From Streptomyces roseolus (GTDB lineage: Bacteria > Actinomycetota > Actinomycetes > Streptomycetales > Streptomycetaceae): a DNA stretch of 64,000 bases. Positions 35,632 to 44,948 of this stretch are shown one piece after another. Made by a program: the position numbers and the translations under genes. How positions within the stretch are numbered: the first letter of the stretch is position 1; the number at the start of each line of letters is the position of its first letter. The notes below the pieces were generated by a model. It had not been told where the DNA came from, ran no database searches, and worked only from the letters and a program-made list of their open reading frames with translations. Location: positions 1-64,000 of the forward strand of contig NZ_BMTV01000035.1 in assembly GCF_014649855.1 (NCBI RefSeq), written 5' to 3'.

Positions 35632-36506
35632 GCGAACGGCGGCCACTCCGCCTCGGATACGGCACCAACGGCCTCACCGACCTCCGCCTCGACGACGCCC
35701 TCGGACTGCTCGCGGACCTGGGCTACGACGGCGTCGGGCTCACGCTCGACCACATGCACCTGGACCCGCTCGCGCCCGGCCTCGCCGCCCGCACCGCCCG
35801 GGTCGCCCGCCGGCTCGGCGCGCTCGGACTCACCGCGACCGTCGAGACCGGGGCCCGGTACGTGCTCGACCCGCGCCGCAAGCACGGCCCCTCGCTGCTC
35901 GACGCCGACCCGCGAGGCCGCGCCGCCCGGGTCCGCCTGCTGCTCACCGCCGTCGGGGTCGCGGCGGACCTCGGGGCGCACGCCGTGCACTGCTTCAGCG
36001 GCGTCACCCCGCCGGGCACCGACGACGCCACCGCCTGGCGGCGCCTGACGGAGGCGCTGGCGCCCGTGCTCGACGCCGCCGCCGACGCGGGCGTGCCGCT
36101 CGCGATCGAACCCGAACCGGGCCACCTCCTCGCCACGCTCGACGACTTCCACCGGCTGCGCGCCGCGCTCGGCGACCCCGCGCCCCTCGGCCTCACCCTC
36201 GACATCGGCCACTGCCAGTGCCTGGAGACGGAGCCGCCCGCCGCGTGCGTCCGCGCGGCGGCGCCCTGGCTGCGACACGTGCAGATCGAGGACATGCGGC
36301 GCGGTGTCCACGAGCACCTGCCGTTCGGCGAGGGCGAGATCGACTTCCCGCCCGTCCTCGACGCCCTCGCCGCCACCGGCTACCAGGGCCTCACCGTCGT
36401 CGAACTGCCCCGCCACGCGCACGCCGGCCCGCGACTGGCCGCGGAATCCGTCGCGTTCCTCCGCGACGCGGCCGCGACCGCCGCGAAGGGGACGCCGGCA
36501 TGCTGA
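35628..36506 (+). CDS. Sugar phosphate isomerase-like TIM-barrel protein
   Basis: This 292-aa protein of the AP endonuclease 2/xylose isomerase-like TIM-barrel family has metal-ligand candidates LAIEPEPGH (Glu), LTLDIGHCQC (Asp/His), HVQIEDMRRG and TVVELPRH near the end. It probably isomerises or epimerises a sugar or cyclitol in the pathway of this operon. It overlaps eboC by four nucleotides and the eboA gene by seven. Confidence 0.88.
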   Translation: MSERRPLRLGYGTNGLTDLRLDDALGLLADLGYDGVGLTLDHMHLDPLAPGLAARTARVARRLGALGLTATVETGARYVLDPRRKHGPSLLDADPRGRAARVRLLLTAVGVAADLGAHAVHCFSGVTPPGTDDATAWRRLTEALAPVLDAAADAGVPLAIEPEPGHLLATLDDFHRLRAALGDPAPLGLTLDIGHCQCLETEPPAACVRAAAPWLRHVQIEDMRRGVHEHLPFGEGEIDFPPVLDALAATGYQGLTVVELPRHAHAGPRLAAESVAFLRDAAATAAKGTPAC

Positions 36507-37150
36507 CGCCGCCACCGCCCCGGACCCGCGCGGACGTCGCTGCCCGGCTGCCCGACGACCAGGCCCGCGCCTGGTTCACCGAGGCCCTGGCCGACGCCAC
36601 CCGCGCGGCGACGGCGCGGGAGGCACCGCCCGCCCAGGCACCGCCCGCGCCCCGCCCCGCCTGGCAGCTCCGCTTCGTCACCGCCGGCCGGCACTGCGGC
36701 CAGGACGCCGCGGACGCCGTACGGGCCCTGCTGCTGATCGAGGCCCGGGCCGACACCGAGACGCTGACGCGTCTGTACCGGGAAGGCAGTGCCGCCGAGC
36801 GACGCGCGGTGCTCCTCGCCCTGCCCTCCCTCGTCGACGGCCCGCAGGCCACCCCCCTCGTGGACGACGCCCTGCGCACGCACGACACCCGGCTGATCGC
36901 CGCCGCCGTGGGCCCGTACGCCGCCGCCCACCTGACCCCGCACGCCTGGCGGCACGCCGTCCTGAAGTGCCTCTTCACCGGCGTGCCGCTGACCGCCGTG
37001 GCGGACCTGGCGCGGCGGGCCGCCGGCGACGCGGAGCTCGCCCGCATGCTCGCCGCGCACGCCGCCGAACGCACCGCCGCGGGCCGGGAGCTCTCCCGCG
37101 ACCTCCGCCACGCCCTGACCCTGACCGGCGTACCGACCGAGGAGCCGTGA
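36500..37150 (+). CDS. eboA: EboA-domain protein
   Basis: This 216-aa helical protein matches the EboA family: LPDDQARAWFTEAL near the start, TAGRHCG, AAERRAVLLALP in the middle, and the highly conserved AWRHAVLKCLFTGVPL block near residue 155. EboA proteins have no established biochemical role. In cyanobacteria the ebo genes are needed to move a metabolite (scytonemin monomer) to the periplasm. ATG at 36500 overlaps the upstream gene, and its stop overlaps the next start (TGATG). Confidence 0.85.
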   Translation: MLTPPPPRTRADVAARLPDDQARAWFTEALADATRAATAREAPPAQAPPAPRPAWQLRFVTAGRHCGQDAADAVRALLLIEARADTETLTRLYREGSAAERRAVLLALPSLVDGPQATPLVDDALRTHDTRLIAAAVGPYAAAHLTPHAWRHAVLKCLFTGVPLTAVADLARRAAGDAELARMLAAHAAERTAAGRELSRDLRHALTLTGVPTEEP

Positions 37151-37998
37151 TGCGCATCTTCGACCCGCACATCCACATGACGTCGCGCACCACCGACGAC
37201 TACGAGGCGATGTACGCGGCGGGCGTCCGCGCCGTGGTCGAGCCGGCCTTCTGGCTCGGTCAGCCGCGCACCTCTCCCGCCAGCTTCTTCGACTACTTCG
37301 ACGCGCTGCTCGGCTGGGAGCCGTTCCGCGCCGCCCAGTACGGCATCGCGCACCACTGCACGCTCGCGCTCAACCCCAAGGAAGCCAACGACCCGCGCTG
37401 CACCCCCGTCCTCGACGAGCTGCCCCGCTACCTCGTCAAGGACTCCGTCGTCGCCGTCGGCGAGATCGGCTACGACGCGATGACCCCCGCCGAGGACACC
37501 GCGCTCGCCGCCCAGCTCCAGCTCGCCGCCGACCACGGCCTGCCCGCCCTCGTCCACACCCCGCACCGGGACAAGCTCGCCGGACTCCACCGGACCCTCG
37601 ACGTCGTCCGCGAGTCGGCCCTGCCCGTCGAGCGGACCCTCCTCGACCACCTCAACGAGACGACCGTCGCCGCCGCCGCGGACAGCGGCTGCTGGCTCGG
37701 CTTCTCCGTCTACCCCGACACCAAGATGGACACGGACCGCATGGTCACCGTCCTGCGGACCTTCGGCACCGAGCGGATCCTCGTCAACTCGGCCGCCGAC
37801 TGGGGCAGGAGCGATCCGCTGAAGACCCGCGAGGTCGCCGACGCCATGCTCGCCGCCGGCTTCACCGACGACGACGTCGACCGGGTCCTGTGGCGCAACC
37901 CCGTCGCCTTCTACGGCCTCAGCGGCCGGCTCCGGCTCGACGTCCCGGTCCCGGACGCCCTGCACGAGGGCAACTCCGTGCTCCGCGGCGGGGAATGA
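37150..37998 (+). CDS. eboB: TatD-family metal hydrolase (EboB-like)
   Basis: This 282-aa amidohydrolase-fold protein starts with the metal motif FDPHIHM, followed by VVAVGEIGYD (Glu), PALVHTPHRD (His), LLDHLNE (His) and LVNSAADWG (Asp). This is the TatD ligand order. In Ebo clusters the TatD homologue is called EboB. The reaction is unknown; hydrolysis of a phosphoester or cyclic intermediate is plausible. It is coupled to eboA, and the next gene begins 12 nt later. Confidence 0.87.
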   Translation: MRIFDPHIHMTSRTTDDYEAMYAAGVRAVVEPAFWLGQPRTSPASFFDYFDALLGWEPFRAAQYGIAHHCTLALNPKEANDPRCTPVLDELPRYLVKDSVVAVGEIGYDAMTPAEDTALAAQLQLAADHGLPALVHTPHRDKLAGLHRTLDVVRESALPVERTLLDHLNETTVAAAADSGCWLGFSVYPDTKMDTDRMVTVLRTFGTERILVNSAADWGRSDPLKTREVADAMLAAGFTDDDVDRVLWRNPVAFYGLSGRLRLDVPVPDALHEGNSVLRGGE

Positions 37999-38010
37999 GG
38001 GGGGGGGACC

Positions 38011-39180
38011 GTGCGCTTCCGCCATCCGGACGGCACCCTCGTCCACCTCTCCTACTGCACCAACGTCCACCCCGCCGAGACCCTCGACGGCGTCCTCGCC
38101 CAGCTCCGCGACCACTGCGAGCCCGTGCGCCGGCGCCTCGGCCGCGACCGGCTCGGCATCGGCCTCTGGCTCGCCAAGGGCGCCGCCCACGCCCTGGTCG
38201 ACGACCCGGTGGCGCTGCGCGGACTCCAGACCGAGCTGGACCGCCGCGGCCTCGAAGTCGTCACCCTCAACGGCTTCCCCTACGAGGGCTTCGGCGCCGA
38301 GGCGGTCAAGCACCGCGTCTACCGCCCCGACTGGACCGAGCCGGAGCGCCTCGCCCACACCACCGACCTCGCCCGCCTCCTCGCCGCCCTGCTCCCCGAC
38401 GACGTCGCCGAGGGCAGCGTCTCCACCCTGCCGCTCGCCTGGCGCACCCGCTTCGACGCGGACGCCGCCGCCACCGCCCGGTCCGCCCTCATCACCCTCG
38501 CGGAACGGCTCGACGCACTGGAGGAGCTGACCGGCAAGTCCGTCCGCATCGCCCTCGAACCCGAACCCGGCTGCGTGGTGGAGACCACCGCCGACGCCAT
38601 CGGACCGCTCACCGGCCTGCCCGGCGACCGCGTCGGCGTCTGCGTCGACACCTGCCACCTCGCGACCTCCTTCGAGGACCCGGCCACGGCGCTCGCCGCA
38701 CTCGACGCCGCCGGCGTCCGCGTCCCCAAGGCCCAGCTCTCCACCGCCCTGCACGCCGAGCACCCCCACCGGCCCGAGGTGCGCGAGGCCCTCGCCTCCT
38801 ACGCCGAACCGCGCTTCCTGCACCAGACCCGCACGGTCACCGCCGACGGGCTGCGCGGCACCGACGACCTGCCCGAGGCGCTCGCGGGGGACACCCTGCC
38901 CGCCACGGCCCCCTGGCGCGCCCACTTCCACGTCCCCCTGCACGCCCCGCCGGCCCCGCCGCTCACCTCCACCCTCCCCGTCCTCCAGGACGCCCTCACC
39001 CACCTGGTCGGCGGCGCCCACCCCCGCACCCGCCACCTGGAGGTCGAGACGTACACCTGGCAGGCCCTCCCGCCGGGGGCGCGGCCCCGGACCCGAGGCC
39101 GCCTCGCCGACGGCATCGCCGCCGAACTCACCCTCGCCCGCGACCTGCTCACCGACCTCGGCCTGAAGGAACTCCCGTGA
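38011..39180 (+). CDS. eboE: EboE metabolite-traffic protein (TIM barrel)
   Basis: This 389-aa protein has the EboE pattern: HLSYCTNVHPAETLDGV at the start, GLWLAKGAAHAL, TLNGFPYEGFGAEAVKHRVY, then IALEPEPGCVVET and VCVDTCHLATSFEDP as metal-binding strands. The C-terminus carries HLEVETYTWQALP. It is an isomerase-like TIM barrel, annotated in other genomes as a metabolite traffic protein after the cyanobacterial export phenotype. The GTG at 38011 is preceded by a G-rich run. It ends with a GTGA overlap to the EboF homologue. Confidence 0.9.
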   Translation: MRFRHPDGTLVHLSYCTNVHPAETLDGVLAQLRDHCEPVRRRLGRDRLGIGLWLAKGAAHALVDDPVALRGLQTELDRRGLEVVTLNGFPYEGFGAEAVKHRVYRPDWTEPERLAHTTDLARLLAALLPDDVAEGSVSTLPLAWRTRFDADAAATARSALITLAERLDALEELTGKSVRIALEPEPGCVVETTADAIGPLTGLPGDRVGVCVDTCHLATSFEDPATALAALDAAGVRVPKAQLSTALHAEHPHRPEVREALASYAEPRFLHQTRTVTADGLRGTDDLPEALAGDTLPATAPWRAHFHVPLHAPPAPPLTSTLPVLQDALTHLVGGAHPRTRHLEVETYTWQALPPGARPRTRGRLADGIAAELTLARDLLTDLGLKELP

Positions 39181-40580
39181 CCGATGCGAAACCCCCGGCC
39201 GACGGTCGCCCGACCCCCCTCCTCGTCCTCGACGTCGTCGGCCTCACCCCCCGGCTCCTCGACCACATGCCCCGCCTCCGCGCCCTCGCCGACTCCGGCT
39301 CCCGCGCGCCCCTGACCACCGTGCTGCCCGCGGTCACCTGCGCCGCCCAGTCCACCTTCCTCACCGGCGCCCTCCCAGCCGAGCACGGCGTCGTCGGCAA
39401 CGGCTGGTACTTCCGCGAACTCGGCGAGGTCCTGCTGTGGCGCCAGCACAACGGCCTGGTCGCCGGCGACAAGATCTGGGACGCCGCCCGCCGCGCCCAT
39501 CCCGGCTACACCGTCGCCAACATCTGCTGGTGGTACGCGATGGGCGCCGACACCGACATCACCGTCACCCCCCGCCCCGTCTACTACGCCGACGGGCGCA
39601 AGGAACCCGACTGCTACACCCGCCCTCCGGCCCTCCACGACGAACTCACCGCGGAGTTCGGCACGTTCCCCCTCTTCCGGTTCTGGGGTCCGGGCGCCTC
39701 CCTCGCCTCCAGCCGGTGGATCGCGGACGCCACCCGCCACATCATGCGCACCCGCCGCCCCGACCTGACGCTCTGCTACCTCCCGCACCTCGACTACGAC
39801 CTCCAGCGATACGGCCCCGACGACCCGCGCTCGCTCCGCGCCGCCGCCGAACTCGACGCCGTCATCGGCCCGTTGCTCGACGACGCCCGCGCCGAGGGCC
39901 GCACGGTCGTCGCCCTGTCCGAGTACGGGATCACCCGCGTCAGCCGCCCCGTGGACATCAACCGCGCCCTGCGGCGCACCGGGCTCCTCGACGTCCACAC
40001 CCAGGACGGCATGGAGTACCTCGACCCGATGGCCTCCCGGGCCTTCGCCGTCGCCGACCACCAGCTCGCCCACGTCTACGTCCGCCGCCCCGAGGACCTC
40101 GCGGCCGTTCGCGCCGCCCTCCGGGACCTGCCCGGCGTCGAGCGACTCCTCGACGACGAGGGAAAGAAGGCGCACGGCCTGGACCACCCCCGCTCCGGCG
40201 AACTGGTCGCCGTCGCCGAACCGGACGCCTGGTTCACGTACTACTACTGGCTGGACGACGCGCGCGCCCCCGACTTCGCCCGGCTCGTCGAGATCCACCG
40301 CAAGCCCGGCTACGACCCGGCCGAACTCTTCATGGACCCCCAGGACCCGTACGTACGGCTCAAGGCCGCGGCCGCCGTGGCCCGCAAGAAGGCCGGTCTG
40401 CGCTACCGCGTGGCGGTCGTGCCCCTGGACCCGTCACCCGTCCGCGGCAGCCACGGCCGGCTGCCCACCGACGACGCGGACGGCCCGCTCGTCCTCTGCT
40501 CCGCCCCCGGCGTCCTGCCCGGCCGCACCGCGGCCACCGAGGTGAAGCCGCTCCTCCTGCGGCTCGCCGGCCTCGCCTGA
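39177..40580 (+). CDS. eboF: Alkaline phosphatase-type phosphodiesterase (EboF-like)
   Basis: This 467-aa protein belongs to the nucleotide pyrophosphatase/phosphodiesterase branch of the alkaline phosphatase superfamily. The metal Asp is in LLVLDVVG (about residue 19), the nucleophile is Thr54 in LPAVTCAAQST, and CYLPHLDYDLQRYGP and VADHQLAHVYV carry the remaining metal ligands. It has no signal peptide. EboF homologues in other clusters are of this type. It may remove phosphate or a nucleotide from the cyclitol product. This is the last gene of the overlapping operon. Confidence 0.88.
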   Translation: MTDAKPPADGRPTPLLVLDVVGLTPRLLDHMPRLRALADSGSRAPLTTVLPAVTCAAQSTFLTGALPAEHGVVGNGWYFRELGEVLLWRQHNGLVAGDKIWDAARRAHPGYTVANICWWYAMGADTDITVTPRPVYYADGRKEPDCYTRPPALHDELTAEFGTFPLFRFWGPGASLASSRWIADATRHIMRTRRPDLTLCYLPHLDYDLQRYGPDDPRSLRAAAELDAVIGPLLDDARAEGRTVVALSEYGITRVSRPVDINRALRRTGLLDVHTQDGMEYLDPMASRAFAVADHQLAHVYVRRPEDLAAVRAALRDLPGVERLLDDEGKKAHGLDHPRSGELVAVAEPDAWFTYYYWLDDARAPDFARLVEIHRKPGYDPAELFMDPQDPYVRLKAAAAVARKKAGLRYRVAVVPLDPSPVRGSHGRLPTDDADGPLVLCSAPGVLPGRTAATEVKPLLLRLAGLA

Positions 40581-40717
40581 CCCGGCACGCGCCGCCCCCC
40601 CCAGAACCGCCACCCCCCGAACCGCCGCGTCCTCCGCCGGGCCGCTCCGCCGCTCGGTCCCGAGCCCTCCGGCGCCCGGACGCACCCGCACCCCGTGACA
40701 ACGAAAGCGAGAAAGCC

Positions 40718-41878
40718 GTGACCGTGTCCCCCGAAGAGACCACCGCCGGCGACGCGCTGCGCCGCACGCTCGGTGTCAGCCGCCGCCGCTTCCTCAGCAC
40801 CTGCACGGCCACCGCGGCCGTGGCGATCGCCGCCCCCGTCTTCGGCTCCTCACCGGCCCTGGCGCAGCCCGAGCGGCAGCCGTCCGGGGACCGCGGCCGC
40901 TCCGCCCTCGTCCCCCCGGACAAGCGCGGACTGATCCTCTACACCGTCCGGGACGCGGTGGCACGCGACCCGCTCGCCTCCGACCTGCCGTCCGGCTTCC
41001 GCGAGGTGTTCCGGCAGCTGGCCCGGTACGGCTACCGCCAGGTCGAGTTCGCCGGGTACCGCCAGCACGCCAACGCCCCCGGCGGCGCGGACCTCGGCAC
41101 CGTCGAGGGCGCCCGGCTGATGCGCTCCTGGCTCGACGAGCACGGGCTGCGCGCCCAGGGCAGCCACGGCTTCATCCCGGGCTCCTGGCCGCTCACCCCG
41201 GCCGACCTGGAGGCGTTCCGGCGGGCCCTGGAGATCGCGAACATCCTCGGCATGGAGCACATGGGCACCGGCGGCGACCCGACCGGCAGCCCCTACCGCG
41301 CCGACTGGGACGCCGCCGCCGACAAGTGGAACACCCTGGGCGCCCTCGCCGCCCGCGAGGGGATCAAGCTCTACACCCACAACCACGACAGCGCCTACGA
41401 CTTCCTCCTCGACGGCGGCCCGCTCGACGACCGGGGCCGGCCCACCCGCAGCTCCGGCGTCCGCAAGCTGGAGTACTTCCTCCAGGTCAGCGACCCCAGA
41501 AGCGTCTACCTGGAGCTGGACGTCTTCTGGGCCCACGTCGCCCAGTACAAGTTCCACACGTACACCGCCCACGACGGCTCCCGGCACGAGCGGATCTTCG
41601 ACCCGGCCGGGCTCGTGGTCCGCCACACGCCCCGCTTCCCGCTCTTCCACGCCAAGGACGGCGTGATCAACCCGCAGAGCGGCCTGGGCTACGACATGGT
41701 GCCGTTCGGCACCGGCGACATCGACTACCGGCGGTTCTTCACCCGGGTCGGCGCGAAGAACCGCCACCACCCGATGGTCGAGCAGGACACCGCCCCGAGC
41801 ACCACCGTCCCCGGCCAGTCGCTGGAGTACGCCCGCATCGGCTACGACAACCTCGCCGCCCTCCGCGCCCACCGCTGA
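40718..41878 (+). CDS. Tat-exported sugar isomerase/epimerase-like protein
   Basis: This 386-aa protein has a twin-arginine signal (SRRRFLSTCTATAAVAIAAP, ending SPALAQ near residue 49). The TIM-barrel xylose isomerase-like domain follows, with likely metal ligands in KLYTHNHDSAYDF, YLELDVFWAHV and FHAKDGV. Export as a folded, metal-loaded enzyme is unusual for an isomerase. It lies 138 nt after eboF and 42 nt before a secreted sugar dehydrogenase, so the two may act together on an extracellular carbohydrate. Confidence 0.88.
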   Translation: MTVSPEETTAGDALRRTLGVSRRRFLSTCTATAAVAIAAPVFGSSPALAQPERQPSGDRGRSALVPPDKRGLILYTVRDAVARDPLASDLPSGFREVFRQLARYGYRQVEFAGYRQHANAPGGADLGTVEGARLMRSWLDEHGLRAQGSHGFIPGSWPLTPADLEAFRRALEIANILGMEHMGTGGDPTGSPYRADWDAAADKWNTLGALAAREGIKLYTHNHDSAYDFLLDGGPLDDRGRPTRSSGVRKLEYFLQVSDPRSVYLELDVFWAHVAQYKFHTYTAHDGSRHERIFDPAGLVVRHTPRFPLFHAKDGVINPQSGLGYDMVPFGTGDIDYRRFFTRVGAKNRHHPMVEQDTAPSTTVPGQSLEYARIGYDNLAALRAHR

Positions 41879-41919
41879 CCACGACGCACCGCCCCGAACC
41901 AGTAGCGAAGGAGCTCCGC

Positions 41920-44052
41920 GTGCGCAACAGACGGATCGTCACCCTCCTGGGCACGGCGGCCCTGGCCGGCGCCATCGGGCTGCTGCCCCTGGCCCCGGTC
42001 CAGGCCACTCCCGCACCGGACGCGGCCGCGTCCGCCGCGTCGGCCGATCCGGCCTTCCAGAAGGTCACCCTCAACGACCGGCCGGGCGAGCCCATGGCCC
42101 TCGCCGTCCTGCCCGACCTGCGCGTCCTGCACACCGCGCGCACCGGCGAGATCCGCGTCCACGACCCGAAGAGCGGCGTCAACTTCCTCGCCGCCGACAT
42201 GAAGAAGAGCCCCGCCGGGCTCTACCAGCACGACGAGGAGGGCGTCCAGGGCATCGCCGTCGACCCCGACTTCGCCAGGAACCACTGGGTCTACCTCTAC
42301 TACTCGCCCCGCCTCACCACCCCCATGGACGACCCGGCCACCCCGGGCGTCAACGAGGGCGACGCCCCGCAGACCGGCACGCCCGAGGACTTCGCCCCGT
42401 ACAAGGGCTACACCCGGCTCTCCCGGTTCAAGCTCACGGGGAACAAGCTGGACTACGCCTCCGAGCAGAAGATCATCGACATCCCCGCCGACCGCGGCCT
42501 CTGCTGCCACGTCGGCGGCAAGATCGACTTCGACCACCGGGGCAACCTGTTCCTGTCGACCGGTGACGACTCCAACCCCTTCTCCTCGGACGGCTACGCC
42601 CCGATCGACGACCGCCCCGACCGCAACCCCGCCTACGACGCCCGCCGCACCTCCGGCAACACGAACGACCTGCGCGGCAAGGTGCTCCGCATCAAGGTCA
42701 AGCGCCACGGCGGCTACGTGGTCCCCGACGGCAACCTCTTCGCGCCCGGCACCCCGAAGACCCGCCCCGAGATCTACGCCATGGGCCTGCGCAACCCCTT
42801 CCGCTTCGGCGTGGACAAGCGGACCGGCGAGGTCTACGTCGGCGACTACTCGCCCGACGCCCAGAAGGCCAGCCCGGACCGCGGCCCCGCCGGCCACGGC
42901 CGCTGGATGGTCGTCGACCGCCCCGCCAACTACGGCTGGCCGTTCTGCGTGAGCCAGGACCTGCCGTACCAGGACTACGACTTCGCCACCAAGGAGTCGA
43001 GCGGCGCCTTCGACTGCGCCGCCCCCGTCAACGACTCGCGCCACAACACCGGCCTCGACCGGCTGCCCCCGGTCGAGGACGCCGAGATCATCTACGGCTA
43101 CGGCGCCTCCGCCCAGTTCCCGCAGCTCGGCACGGGCGGCATCGGTCCCATGGGCGGACCGGCCTACCGCTACGACAAGCGCAACACCGCCGAGAACCGC
43201 TGGCCCGCCTCCCTCGCCGGCAAGCCGCTCTTCTACGAGTGGACCCGCGACCAGATGAAGGCGCTCACCCTCGGCAAGCGCAACGAGGTCCTCGCGATCG
43301 AGGACGCCGTTCCGGGGATCCGGACGGACGGGCCGATCGACGCCGAGTTCGGACCCGACGGCGCGCTCTACGTCCTGGAGTACGGCACCGGCTACTTCGC
43401 CGAACTTCCCGAGGCCCAGCTCGCCCGCATCGACTACGTCCGGGGCAACCGCACGCCCGAACCCAAGGTCACGGCGGACGCCGTCAACGGCGTCAACCCG
43501 CTGACGGTCCGCTTCTCCGCCGCCGGCACGCGGGACGCCGACGGGGACGCGCTCCGCTACGCCTGGGACTTCGACGCCGACGGCACCGTGGACTCCACCC
43601 AGGCCGACCCGACGCACACGTACACCACGAACGGCGTCTTCGAAGCCACCCTCAACGTCACCGACAGCACCGGCCGCTCCGCCGCCACCGCCGTCCAGGT
43701 CGTCGTCGGCAACAAGGCGCCGGTCGTCTCCCTCACCACCGACCCCGCTCCGCACGGCGGCACCGCGTTCCACTGGGGCGACACGGTCACCTGGAAGGTC
43801 GACGTCACCGACGACCAGCCGGTCGACTGCGCGAAGGTCACCGTCTCCTTCGTCCTCGGCCACGACTCCCACGGCCACCCCCTGTCGACCAGCACCGGCT
43901 GCTCGGGCTCGTTCCGCACCTTCGTGGACGGCGGCCACTCGGGCGCGGACAACCTGAAGGCCGTCTTCAACGCCTCGTACAGGGACACCCCTCCGGCGGG
44001 TCTGCCGTCCCTCTCGGGCAGCGCGGAGGTGGCACTGACGCCGGCGGACTGA
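41920..44052 (+). CDS. Secreted sugar/sorbosone dehydrogenase with PKD domain
   Basis: This 710-aa secreted protein has a signal peptide (MRNRRIVTLLGTAALAGAIG, cleavage near QATPA). The six-bladed beta-propeller of the glucose/sorbosone dehydrogenase family comes next (EGVQGIAVDPDF, GGKIDFDHRGNLFLSTGD, AMGLRNPFRFGVD). A PKD domain (DGDALRYAWDFDADGTVD) starts near residue 530, followed by about 100 residues with an SSL-like C-terminus. Family members use PQQ, though many actinobacterial ones have no proven activity. GTG at 41920 follows GAAGGAGCT. It pairs with the Tat-exported isomerase. Confidence 0.88.
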   Translation: MRNRRIVTLLGTAALAGAIGLLPLAPVQATPAPDAAASAASADPAFQKVTLNDRPGEPMALAVLPDLRVLHTARTGEIRVHDPKSGVNFLAADMKKSPAGLYQHDEEGVQGIAVDPDFARNHWVYLYYSPRLTTPMDDPATPGVNEGDAPQTGTPEDFAPYKGYTRLSRFKLTGNKLDYASEQKIIDIPADRGLCCHVGGKIDFDHRGNLFLSTGDDSNPFSSDGYAPIDDRPDRNPAYDARRTSGNTNDLRGKVLRIKVKRHGGYVVPDGNLFAPGTPKTRPEIYAMGLRNPFRFGVDKRTGEVYVGDYSPDAQKASPDRGPAGHGRWMVVDRPANYGWPFCVSQDLPYQDYDFATKESSGAFDCAAPVNDSRHNTGLDRLPPVEDAEIIYGYGASAQFPQLGTGGIGPMGGPAYRYDKRNTAENRWPASLAGKPLFYEWTRDQMKALTLGKRNEVLAIEDAVPGIRTDGPIDAEFGPDGALYVLEYGTGYFAELPEAQLARIDYVRGNRTPEPKVTADAVNGVNPLTVRFSAAGTRDADGDALRYAWDFDADGTVDSTQADPTHTYTTNGVFEATLNVTDSTGRSAATAVQVVVGNKAPVVSLTTDPAPHGGTAFHWGDTVTWKVDVTDDQPVDCAKVTVSFVLGHDSHGHPLSTSTGCSGSFRTFVDGGHSGADNLKAVFNASYRDTPPAGLPSLSGSAEVALTPAD

Positions 44053-44070
44053 CACGCACCACGTCCTGGT

Positions 44071-44110
44071 CGGGCCCTCGGGGCGGCGGGTTCGCCGCCC
44101 CGAGGGCCCG
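44071..44110 (+). terminator. Strong terminator closing the sugar/Ebo block
   Basis: A perfect 18-bp stem (44071-44088 with 44093-44110, arm starting CGGGCCCTCGGGG) and GGTT tetraloop lie 18 nt past the dehydrogenase stop. It probably also ends the convergent gene at 44150. Confidence 0.8.
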
Positions 44111-44149
44111 CTCGCGAGGAACGACGGACGCCGCGCCGCAGGCCGGTAC

Positions 44150-44770
44150 TCAGTACAGGCGGTTGACCACGTTCTTCACCGTGGTGTTCTTGAAGTAATC
44201 GACCGGCGGGGCGCTCCAGTTGCTCTGCCACTCGATGAGGGTGACCGTGTCGCCGTCCCGGCCCACGCCGAACAGGTGGTTGTGGTAGACGCCGCTGTCC
44301 CCGGCGGCCTCCTCGCGCATGCCGAGGACGGCGGCCCCCTCCTCGACGTCCACGGTTCCGTAGTCGTACGCGGTGACGACGCTGTGGGGGCCTTCGTAGG
44401 CGCGCGGGCAGTCGGCGTACGCCTGGCGGGCGCGGGCCGCGAACGCGATCGCCTCGGCCTCCGTCTCGAAGACCATGGTGTTCTGCACACCGGCCGCCGT
44501 CTCGGACGTGGCCACCTCACGACTCCACACGTTCACCTCGGGCGCCTGATCCCCGGGCCAGAACCCGAAGCAGGCCGTCAGGCTGTTCCAGCCGCGCACG
44601 GCCGGGGCCCCGTACCAGGTCGTCCCGTCCTTCGGCATGTCGGACAGGTAGACCATGCCCGGCCGCGGCCGCCATTCCGCGGCCGCCGCCTCGGTCCCGG
44701 ACGCCACCGCCAGCAGCGCGACGGTGACGGCCGCGGTGAGCGGGCCGTGCCCGCGCGTGCGCAACGCCAT
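44150..44770 (-). CDS. Secreted protein resembling a sensor domain
   Basis: This 206-aa protein has a signal peptide (LTAAVTVALLAVASGTEAAAA) and a mature domain with VETEAEAIAF-like helices, VVTAYDYGTVD and LIEWQSNW, reminiscent of PknH-type extracellular sensor domains. Two cysteines (TACFG, ADCPR) could pair. Function is unknown. It stands alone between the sugar block and the metal locus. Confidence 0.72.
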   Translation of the reverse strand: MALRTRGHGPLTAAVTVALLAVASGTEAAAAEWRPRPGMVYLSDMPKDGTTWYGAPAVRGWNSLTACFGFWPGDQAPEVNVWSREVATSETAAGVQNTMVFETEAEAIAFAARARQAYADCPRAYEGPHSVVTAYDYGTVDVEEGAAVLGMREEAAGDSGVYHNHLFGVGRDGDTVTLIEWQSNWSAPPVDYFKNTTVKNVVNRLY

Positions 44771-44948
44771 GAGTTCCCCCCGTGGACGTGTCGTGTTCCG
44801 GCCCGCCCGTCCCGCACCCTTCGGCCGGGCCGCGTACGCAGCCTGGCACCCGCTGTGCCCCGCGGTGGGCGAGCCGGGGCCGGAATGGCCGGCTCTCCCC
44901 GCATCCGCGGCCGGATCGCCCCGTCGAAGGAGCGTCACCGGCCGCACA

